From Scleromitrula shiraiana (taxonomy: Eukaryota > Ascomycota > Leotiomycetes > Helotiales > Sclerotiniaceae), in NCBI GenBank assembly GCA_028455995.1, contig JABELC010000008.1, positions 1,611,501-1,675,500 on the forward strand: DNA of 64,000 nucleotides, read 5' to 3'. The notes under the pieces were generated by a model, which saw nothing but the letters and a program-made list of their open reading frames with translations, did not search any database and was not told the origin of the DNA. Below are positions 45,144-54,820 of the stretch, in pieces. Numbering within the stretch: position 1 is the first letter of the stretch; each line of letters starts with the position of its first letter. The translations under genes and the position numbers were made by a program.

Positions 45144-45534
45144 TTTTGATATTGTTTTTTGAAAATGTTATGATATGAATTTGAATAAACAGACAGAAAG
45201 AGCAAGAGTATCCAAAAGTTTCCCGGTGCTTTTATCAATGGATACAAGAAATTTGATTAACATCACATGTCTCATTAAAACAAACTCTGGGGAGATGAGC
45301 AACTTGTGGGGAAGCCGATAGCCTCGGTCGGTGCTGCTCCGCCCTGCTGGTTGGGATCACCGAAATTTGATAGTAGACATTAGTCATCACGGATAATTTC
45401 CTATCGATTGGCCGATCAATACTCATTCGATATTATTTCGAGTTATTTCGAGCTTCAAATCTGCGGCGGGCAACATCTGACTCTACCCATCCACACAAAA
45501 GTTACATAAAGCCACCAAAAACCAATTAGTAAAT
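45144..45534. promoter_or_regulatory. Divergent promoter region of the isomerase and PET100 genes
   Basis: 391 bases between diverging start codons. No supported coding frame. Confidence 0.5.
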
Positions 45535-45906
45535 ATGGGCGGTCCCAATCTCGAAGTCTTCAAGGTAATACTCATCCCATTCCAACACCACATCTGCTCG
45601 ACTCTTCCGGAGATCCGCCCCTCCAAACCGCCCTCGACATTCATATACTAACAGATCGCTATTCAGTTCGGCATGTATATCATGTTCCCAATCGCAATAA
45701 TGTACTACTACGGCACGAATCTCGACAATCGATTTTCGGTCCCGGATTTCTGGCCTAAGCCTGAAGAGACAAATCGGATTCCATTTGAGAGGGATGAGAT
45801 TAAGAGTGAATTGGAGAGATTGAGGCAGAAGAGACTTTGGATGAGAGAGCAGAAGATGAAGAGTGGGAATGGGAGTGCAAATTCGGGAAATGGGGAGGAG
45901 AAGTGA
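45535..45906 (+). CDS. PET100: Cytochrome c oxidase assembly factor Pet100
   Basis: Two exons (45535-45564 and 45667-45906) give 89 residues. The start MGGPNLEVFKFGMYIMFPIAIMYYYGTNLDNRFSVPDFWP matches the Pet100 signature: a short matrix-side end, one TM helix (about 11-28) and a charged C-terminal helix 'IKSELERLRQKRLWMREQK'. Pet100 is an inner-membrane chaperone that helps subunits 7, 7a and 9 join cytochrome c oxidase. The intron acceptor CAG at 45664-45666 was chosen over an earlier CAG because it gives the conserved VFKFGMY junction instead of adding IAIQ. The tail is Gly/Ser/Asn-rich. Confidence 0.95.
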
Positions 45907-46184
45907 GGGGATGAGGAGCTTGCTGAATATACCGACATATGGTATGTGGAGAGTAGAGGGACAAAGATAAAAGTTCATTTTTTTGGTTGGGATGGCATGG
46001 CACGTGGGAGGGTAGGAATGGATAGACAATTTGGCGTTGTAAGGATTTAGTCATGGAGCATATAGCCAGGATATGGCAGTGGTGCTTTAGTGGAAAATAT
46101 GGTATTGTACAAAATAACTGTACATTATCGAGGTATATTTTACAGTCTATCTATAGATGCCTCTATTGAATTTTATAACCCCCT

Positions 46185-47179
46185 CTACGAATCCAGTTTG
46201 TTAGCCAAATCTTCCCACTCTCCATCCTCGAGATTTCCTTGAACCAGGTTTGCATATATTCCCTGGACATTTGGATTGTCTCTTACGGCATCAATGAATT
46301 CGTTGAGCTTTCTTAATGGTTCTCCCGGATCTGTTGGACCTTTTGTGTCTTCATTGGGATCCCAGATGATATCCGAACTGGCAGCTTTCAAACCGAAACG
46401 CTTCTGTATCGTTTCTGCCATTGCTGTCGTCATACTTGGGTCTGTCCAGATAGTTATGTTTCCCTCGTCGTCTACTTCTATATCTTCTGCCCCGGCCTCA
46501 ATGGCTTCGTCCATTACATCATCAATACCGATATTTCTTTCGTCCTTCTCGAACACTACACATCCTTTCCTCTTGAACAGATAACTTGTAGGCGTAACCG
46601 TACCCCCATGGGTTTTAATCAAGGTTCTTAGTTCCATTAATGTTCGATTAGCATTGTCTGTTTCTGCATCGATAATCATGGCGACTTGGGGCGGTACTAT
46701 GACTTCTACCGTCACTTTCTGCAGCGCAGCACCACTTATAGATTTTCCTTGGCCACGAGCAATAGCCGCTTCCATCGAAGCTTTCGGGAACCCGGCTGTC
46801 TTTGGAGTAAGTGTATGTTCGCGCAGAGGATGGAAGGGAATATACCCCATTATCTACCTTTCTTCGCATGTAAGAGGGCTTGTGCCAGTCTCGGGTTTGA
46901 ATTTGGATCGCCTCCATATACTAGATTATACGTTAGCACTATTAGATCATTACTTTTTGCAACTAGTAGCATACACTTTGAGGCCTGCGCTATTTCATGG
47001 GAGAAGATGGTGCGCTGAGCAGTCTTTTTTGCATCTACAGCACCCTTGTCGTGTTTAATTTTTGACCAACGGTTGTGACCCGAATTAACAACTGACGTAG
47101 TTGAGAATTGAATACATTTTGAACAAATGTACCCGGTTCGGGGTACAAGAGGTCTTAAACCTCTAGATAATGCTGGCAT
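46185..47179 (-). CDS. Mitochondrial YebC/PmpR-family protein (TACO1-like)
   Basis: Three exons on the minus strand (46975-47179, 46858-46920, 46185-46795) give 292 residues. A mitochondrial presequence-like N-terminus (MPALSRGLRPLVPRTGYICSKC) is followed by the YebC hallmark 'SGHNRWSKIKHDKGAVDAKKTAQRTIFSHEIAQASKLYGGDPNSNPRLAQAL', then 'HAKKAGFPKASMEAAIARGQGKS', 'HGGTVTPTSYLFKRKGCVVFE' and 'EAGAEDIEVDDEGNITIWTDP'. Human TACO1 activates translation of COX1 mRNA, and bacterial members act on translation or transcription; the fungal protein is likely a mitochondrial translation activator. Splice sites were fixed by SKLYGGDP and KKAGFPK continuity, both with less obvious sites (GTATGC donor; ACAG acceptor). 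The LAA1 start codon lies 229 bases away on the other strand. Confidence 0.94.
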
Positions 47180-47408
47180 TGCTGTCGTATATAGAGGAAA
47201 AGGTATTTGAAAGTCGAGGCTTTTGGATTTGAGATCCGAGAATAAATGTTGTTGTGGCTTCCGATTGGTTAATTTTTGATGATCATCGCGAACTGCTGTA
47301 ATGTAAATTGAGGAGGGACGAGGCCAGAACAACCACGAATATTTAATTTCTACCAGGACATTCACAACAACAAATTTCAGTATATCGATTTCGTAAAACC
47401 ATTTGTCA
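47180..47408. promoter_or_regulatory. Compact divergent promoter (TACO1-like / LAA1)
   Basis: 229 bases between two diverging ATGs. It includes the word GATTGGTTAATTT near 47262-47274, whose ATTGG core is the complement of the CCAAT-binding site and points toward the TACO1-like gene's strand (CCAAT on minus). Confidence 0.5.
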
Positions 47409-50400
47409 ATGTCATCTACAGGTCGCCCAAGCTCGAAAAATGGCTCAGCTGAACTTCCCAGTAGGATAGAACCATCTGCTACTCCTGAACTCGATATCAA
47501 GAAACTCCAATCCCTGCCGTCAGAACAACAAGATCTATACCTCCTAAATTTCGTCTCAACACTCACGAAGCATGTCGAAAGTTTGGCGCCAGACGATTGC
47601 ACTGCGCAGCAGTTGTATCTCAAGAAAGAGCTCTTTCAGATCCTCAACCTCGCAGCCCCTCCTCCAACCAGAGTAATACGAAATAATTTAGGGCGTTGCT
47701 TTGCGCATATATTAGGAAAGGGGGATAGGAAACTTTTATTCGAAACAGTAAATGATCTGGTTGGAATAATTAGTAGTGGGAAGACGAAAACAGAGGGAGA
47801 TTTCAGAACAAAACATGCGGCTGTATATTGCTTAGGAGATGTCTTTGGCGCAGCTGGGGACAGCGCGATTGGATTACATCCATTAGCATGCTCCTCGCTG
47901 TTAAAATTATTGAAGTCTGCACAGAATAATGCGGGTCTCCGAGCGGCGATATTCAAGGCTTTGGGCAAGATTGCGGGCAAGATTGGGACAAGTACGGATG
48001 AGGCGATCGCAAAGGATATCTGGAAACAGGCCAGGAGTTATGCTTCGAGTGATAAGTCGGCGTTGGTCCAGATTTCGACATGTAAATGTCTGAGAATGTT
48101 ATGCAAGAGCACGCTGTACTACGACAACTTGAGCGAATTTGATAATCTCAAGTCCACGATATTTAAGACTATTGATTCCGCGAGTCCATTGGTTCGACAG
48201 GCCGCAGCAGAATGTTTAGCGGAGGCACTTGTTAAAAATCACTCAGAAGAACCTCTGAATGAGAATGATGTACCCAAAATTAAGAAGATTAAGAGGCAAA
48301 ACACAAAACGCCAATCTGTAGCCATGGGTACCGGTATAGACGACGAGGAAATACCGTCAAGGCCGTCGAGTCCTGGTCCTAAAAAGAACCAAATTCTTAT
48401 TTTCACTCTCCAAGAGATGCTGAGAGTATTGTCCAATCATTACATTCGATTCTCTACAACAAACAGAGCTCGGGCTGGATTAGCCGTTTGCTATACTCGC
48501 ATATTCAAGAGTATGAGTGAAAGAACGGTCGAGACAATGTACTTGAAGATTGTGGATCATCTTACGGTGGATCTACTCAGTCATGTAAACATCACTGGTA
48601 ACAGATATCGTCTACTAAGTGCCAGAAAATTTGTTCAAGTCATTCTTGAAGATGTGGTTGGCCATACTATACTCGGCGAATCTGGCCAACTCGATGCGGC
48701 AAAATCGTTAGTCAATGACATACTGAAAAACTATCCCCAAGTGATCAAAGAGAGAGCAGAGCCAACCAAACATACACTCATCGCAACTCTTAGTGCTTTG
48801 GCATCGCTAATTAAAACCTTGGGCTCTGCTGCAAACGTCATTGCTGATTCTTGTCGAGACGGTTTATTGCAAGTTCTTCAGCACCCAAGTTATGCGGTCC
48901 AAATATACACATCTTACTGCCTCAGAGCCTTTACTTTGGCTTGCCCACAACAACTGTTACCATGCTTAACCATATGCATGAATAGTGTTAACCGAGAATT
49001 GAATCTATTAACTACTGGGAGAAATTCCCCTCGGAGATGCGTGGGATATGCCAATGGTTTGTCTGCAATGATAAGTACAGCAAACTTGCAGCCACTTTAT
49101 GGCTCAGTCGATGTCAATAGTCGCGTACTGTCTTTAGCAACCAGTCTGCTGAAGTCGAGTAGCAAATCAGAATTAAGAATATCTAGCACCCAAATCCAAG
49201 TGGCCTGGATCTTGATTGGAGGTTTGATGTCTCTTGGACCAAATTTCGTGAAGATACATCTCTCACAACTCCTTTTGTTGTGGAAAAATGCCCTGCCGAA
49301 ACCTCTTGCAAAGGATAACACCTCCCAGAGAAGCTATCTCGAGTCATCTTTTCTTACTCATGTGAGAGAATGTGCGCTTGGTTCTATACTGGCATTTCTG
49401 CAGTTCAATAGCCGCCTCTTGACTGCCGATGTGTCTAAACGAATAGCTGCTATGCTTACGAATACTACTGCATTTCTCAAAAGTCTTCCATCTAAGAAAA
49501 CAACGGAAGATGTCACTCAAAGACTGAGTCCTTCATTACAATTACACGATCTCGACCTTATGGTTCAACGACGTGTACTTCAATGCTATGCCAAATTGGT
49601 TACTCTTAGTCCAGTCGGAGGAAGCGAAGCCTTGTTACAATCAAATCTCCTCACTTTAGCTGTGTCATTCTTTGCCGACCCTGAGAATTACACTCCAAGC
49701 TCACTATCTACATCCATCGCAAGTTCAGCTGGCAACTTTGAGACCGTTTGGGATGTTGGAGACAATTGTGGATTCGGAGTCACAGGTCTCGTGCGAGGAT
49801 TCAATGTTCAAAAGTTAGCTTCTGAACATGAAAATACATCGCAAGACGACTGGATAAAAGAAATCGGATCGGATATATCGATATCGAATGTGCTACTCTC
49901 GCCCATATGTAGTTCGCTAGAGCATGATTCTATATCATTGTATCTAGGCAATATCGACAAAGAGGATAACTTGCCAGATCCTCCTGCCACTGAAGTTGTC
50001 AATATAGCCATCAAACTATTCGCGATAGCTTTTCCCATAACCCCTCCGAAAATCCAGGAAAGTATCTTAGAACAAATCGCAACATTTTTATCGGCAGGTG
50101 CTCTTCAACGGGATCCTGGACGAAAAGCAGCTATGAATGTTAATATCGCAACAGCACTTTACTCTACATTAAAGGTTGTTGTAAAGGAGACATCATCACC
50201 TCCTGGAGATGTTACAAATCCGGCCGTAGAAAAGCTGATGCAAGAAATGGTCAGAACATTCGTCGTTCACCCAGATCAATACGTACGCAGTATCGGATAT
50301 GAATCCCTAGCCAGACTTTGCAATAGCTCCGGCAATGCTTATACCAATCAAGAAATTAAGTACCTCATCGATACTATTGTCAGTAATCGTGAGCCGTATG

Positions 50401-53400
50401 CTAGAGCTGGTTGTGCAATGGCTCTGGGTTGCATTCATTCTCAAGTTGGTGGAATGGCAGCCGGGTTTCATCTGAAGACTATCCTGGGGATTCTGATGTC
50501 TCTTTGCAACGATCCTCATCCGACGGTACATATCTGGGCCCTCGAAGCTTTAGCACGGGTCGCAGATTCGGCTGGTCTTACGTTCTCTGGTTATGTTTCT
50601 AGCACTCTTGGAATGCTTTGTCAGTTGTATGTCGCGGATACACATAATGAGGAAATCTCTTCGCTGGCAACTTCAAATTTGGAGCTTGAATTGTCTACAA
50701 CGGCAGTCATCGCTCGTTGCGTAGATTCCTTAGTCAATGTTCTCGGGCCTGATCTTCAGGATATGACCAAAGCTCGAGACTTGATTCTTACTTTAGTGGG
50801 TCAATTTGGCTTCGAGGACAATTTGTTGGTCCTTGCCGGTAGTCTCAAATGCCAGGAGCATCTAGCTTTATATGTTCCAGGCCATATGGCTTTTGTGGAA
50901 TACGTCGTTCTGCTGCAAAAGGATCTCAAATCGAACATTCCAATGCTCAGAGATATTGCAGTTGATGGCCTTTATAACCTGATGAAACGGAACTCGGAAG
51001 ATGTTGTAAAGGCCGCTGAGCCCGGATTCGAAGATCAACTTTGGCTTGCCTTGGACTCAGACCCAGCACATGATGGCATTAGAAACGTTATTAGAAATTG
51101 GTTGCAACAGTCATGTCTCTCCGAGACACCAAGATGGCTGCAAAGATGTCAGACTGTACTTTCAATGACAAGACCTAAAGCGGAAGATTCGACGGCTATT
51201 TCAGCAAAAGTTAGCGCCCTTCCCGATTTACAAGATGAAGAAGTCGCAGGTTTCGCAGCTGCTTCTGGCATGACCAAGGATACAATCGCAGCTGCCTCGG
51301 GCCAAGAACCGCTACGTTGGCAAGTTCGAACATTTGCGATGAGCTGCTTGGGTGAAATGTTCGTACTAGTCAGTAAAGATTTAACAGCAAATGGTAACTC
51401 AGAGGCTGAAGTTGCGTTGCAAAAAAGAGTTGCGGATGTCATTCGAATGGCATTCTCGGCCTCTACGTCAAATGTGGTGGAGTTAAGAGTATGGGGTTTG
51501 AAGATTATTGATGCTGTCTTGAAAATGTTTGGCAAGACACCAGATCCTGACTTTGCTGAAGCACCACTTTTAGAACAATACCAAGCACAAATTAGTTCTG
51601 CGCTTACTCCTGCTTTTGCTGCAGACTCGTCTCCTGAATTGGCTTCCGAAGCTGTCAATGTTTGTGCCGCTTTCATTGCAACAGGCATTGTTACTGATGT
51701 TGATCGTATGGGACGTATTCTCAAGACTCTAGTAACTGCTTTAGAGAACTTTTCGACTGAATCCGAAGTCGCGGCTATTGGGGACCTTAAAGGCCTAAGC
51801 TCTAATGCTCAAGTGATGGTTAAAATGGCGGTGTTCTCTGCCTGGGCAGAACTTCAAGTTGCCAGTACCGAGCAAAACTATCTCGTTGATGTCCTCAAGC
51901 CATATATAGGAATCTTGACTCCGCTATGGCTTGCATCATTGAGAGAGTTTGCACGTCTCAGGTTCGAGCCAGATATTTCAACCAGCATGGGACCGGCATC
52001 TTTGTCAGGAAGTTTGGATAGTATCTATTCTGCTCTAAACCGAGAGACACTATTGAGGTTCTACCAAGATTCGTGGCTAAAGCTTGTTGATGCTATTGCT
52101 AGCCTTATCGAGCAGGATAGTGAATTCGTTTTCGATGCATTAGATGGAAAGGCAGCAGCTGATTCACCATCTACCAATGGACATTCAAAGGGAAATGACA
52201 TCAATTACAGAGATGAACCAGTAGCATTCTTCTTCGTTTTGTTTGGAATTGCTTTCGAAGCTCTCGTAGCCCGACCAGGAACTGATACTCTTGCCTCCAA
52301 AGGTCAAATACTCGAAATCTTGCAGGCATTGAAGAAAATATTGCATCCTAGTGTTTCTGGTCATGCGATATATCGAGAAGCAATCTTTTCGGAAACAATG
52401 GACCTCCTGGATCGCTTGGTTCTTACTGAAGGTCTAGATGTTCAAACTGTCATTGTGCAAATTGCAAGGAGTCTATGTATCGCTCATCCTTCTGCGACAA
52501 AAGCAGATGTGGCAGAAGGTGGCGATTTATCGGAAGATATTGAGCAACTTTTTGAGCTTACTAGAATCATTGTGTTGGTACTTGCTGGTCTCCTACCAAA
52601 TCTGATCGAAGCAAAACAACCAGCTCGACATCAATTGACTGAAGAAGCTGTCTCACTTGTCAGAGTATCACTTAACGCCTTGGTTGACGCAGCTGAAGTA
52701 TTCCCTTCAATCATCAAAACAGATCTACATGCTTGTATCATTCACATATTTGCTACTATCCTAGGAACAGGAAGTTGCCAAGCTGTCGTGGTACCTCAAT
52801 CACTTCCAATACTTAAGCGCTTCATTACAAGCATCTCAGCCCCTAAAAAGGTGGACAACCCCGCACGAGATACTAGTGTAATACAACTTCAAGGGTGTCT
52901 AAAACGCTTTTTGTCAATATATATGAATGCCCAAAAGCGAGAAACCGAAGTTTCTTTACCATGTGTTAAGAATACCCTACTTGCTTCAACACTACTTCTT
53001 ACCAGCGGTACAAATTACTTATCGGCTAGTGAGCCACTTGTCGCTCGATTCCTTGACGAAATCGTAGATTGCCTCAGTGATCGAATGGTAAGCAATGTCA
53101 TTTCCTTTCATTTCCACAATTTTGTTCTCTACTAACCTATCCCCACCATCCAGACCGCTAAAGTAGCTGCAAACTGCATCCGAACCCTCCTTCTCAGCAC
53201 CCCCAAAACCCCCGCCGACAACTCCATAGCCCGCTATCTCCTCCCCCTCCTCATAACCTTCTGCACAAACACCACGCCCGAAGATCCCGAGAACGCCCGC
53301 GCATTAATCCTTCATGCTTTAACCACTTTCGTCATTTTCCTCGAAGCGGGATCTCCACAACGTGGCACGGCGATGTCGGTTATCATTCCTACGTTATTAA

Positions 53401-53639
53401 AGAGGGCACTGGGTGATGGGGAAAAAGTGTGGAAGGAAACAAGTGCGAGGTTATTGGAGCTGGGGACGGCGGATCCGGGGATTTTTAGGACGGTGGTGGG
53501 TGGGATGGAGGAGGGTCAGAGGAAATTTATGGAGGGGGTTTTGGTGAAGGGGAGGGAGGTGGGGAGGGGAGTGGGTGGTAAAGGGGATGAGGGCGAGAGA
53601 GAACCAACTATTGCATTGAGGATGGATTTTGGTGCTTAG
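47409..53639 (+). CDS. LAA1: HEAT-repeat clathrin-adaptor accessory protein (Laa1/HEATR5 family)
   Basis: Exon 1 (47409-53087) is an unbroken frame of 1893 codons, and exon 2 is 53154-53639, together 2054 residues. The protein is an array of alpha-helical HEAT repeats throughout, with the family's N-terminal block 'PPPTRVIRNNLGRCFAHILGKGDRKLLFETVNDLVG' and middle blocks such as 'VHPDQYVRSIGYESLARLCN' and 'GFHLKTILGILMSLCNDPHPTVHIWALEALARVADSAGLTFSGYVSSTLGMLCQLY', which are the most conserved part of HEATR5 proteins. Yeast Laa1 binds AP-1 and is needed for its Golgi/endosome traffic; the length of about 2,000 residues agrees. Intron removal joins 'CLSDRM-TAKVAANCIRTLL'. The last 60 residues are Gly/Lys/Glu-rich. 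The frame is also open six bases upstream, but the first ATG is at 47409. Confidence 0.93.
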
Positions 53640-54350
53640 GTTTGGCATGGGTGGGTGGATTGGGAGGTGAAGAGGGGTGGGGCTGGAAAAAAGCGAGAAG
53701 AAAATTCTGATGAATGGGTCTGCTATTCGTTACTTTACGTAACGGAAAATATTTTACATGTTAAAATGTAGTAATTATATATTTTCATAGAAAATTTCAA
53801 ACAAAATCTTAATGGTTATTGTCAACGAGCCGTTTATGTTCTGAATGTCCGTTCACCAGAAATCTCGATTTTGAATATTAATATATAGTACGAGTATAGA
53901 AAATCAAAATAAATTAGTATAAAAACATTTCATTGTTTACAATCTAAATAAACATGCAAATATATGTTATCCAAAATAGATTTCAATATTTGAATTCTTG
54001 AGGAACATTGTAAAAAAATGAAATGGCTCGAACATGCGCATCAACGTCGAGCCCCCCCGGCCTACCCGTCCTCCTCTCCCGAAAAGTATATCAAAACCCA
54101 ACCACAAAGTAATTCATTGCCTGTAGTTCAAATAGACATTCGAATACATATTATCCAAAAGATATCTCAATATCTGTATACTGAACGAAGATTAAAAAAT
54201 GTCCTCGCGGCGGTCGTACCTCTTGCCGCGAGAGGAAGAGATAAATTTTATTTGTACCTTCTTTTCATCCTTTTTTTTTTCGGATAATTCGTTGATTGAT
54301 TGAAAGGCTGATAGAAAACTGATAAAAAAGATAAATTTGAATGGGAATTG
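53640..54350. repeat. AT-rich gap with two related repeat copies
   Basis: A pair of diverged copies of one sequence is visible, 53946-53992 and 54130-54176 (38 of 47 positions identical by hand count). The part between them includes a GC-richer insert at about 54020-54110. A GTCCGTTCA word lies at 53847. No gene is seen. Confidence 0.7.
54324..54329 (-). terminator. RNA polymerase III terminator of tRNA-Lys
   Basis: A run of six T on the minus strand, 22 bases after the tRNA 3' end, is a standard Pol III stop. Confidence 0.75.
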
Positions 54351-54470
54351 AGCCCAACGGGGGGCTCGAACCCCCAACCTTGTGATACCCCGTTTGAGGG
54401 TTCGAAGAACACTTAGATCGAATAATCGGATCGTAAGAGTCACACGCTCTACCGATTGAGCTAGCCGGGC
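54351..54470 (-). tRNA. tRNA-Lys (anticodon CTT) with a 47-nt intron
   Basis: The minus strand folds as a tRNA: acceptor stem GCCCGGC with GTTGGGC, D arm GCTC..GAGC with the A-box TAGCTCAATCGG, anticodon stem TGTGA with TCACA, loop C-T-CTT-A plus A after the intron, and T arm GGGGG TTCGAGC CCCCC. The mature RNA is 73 nt. A 47-nt intron starts one base 3' of the anticodon (between positions 37 and 38), the normal site for nuclear tRNA introns cut by the tRNA splicing endonuclease. A Pol III T-run follows the gene. The anticodon CTT reads the lysine codon AAG. Confidence 0.95.
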
Positions 54471-54820
54471 AGGCTTTATCGTATTTGATAGAAGGGTCGT
54501 CATTATTAGGACATACATGAGAGATGGGAGATGATGTATGATTGTGATTGTGATTTCCATTTCCATGCTATCCTACTCTTTATCATGTACACACCTCGAA
54601 AGCTATAGTACGTTGTAGCTGCTATTCGTTCGCCCAAAAATCGCTCAGAGAATTAATAATCGTAAATCTTGAGCCTGATCGATAACGCCTGTCCCGGTTC
54701 CTTTGTTTAGATTTATATCCCATTATCATCGTCGTCGTCATAAACCATATTCATTCAGCCCGATTTGCCCCTTCATCATTAGCGAAAATAAGAAATATTC
54801 CTTTCCTATCCATACCAACC
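54471..54820. other. Spacer between tRNA and the GYP7-like gene
   Basis: 5' flank of the tRNA gene and 3' flank of the RabGAP gene. No gene seen. Confidence 0.55.
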
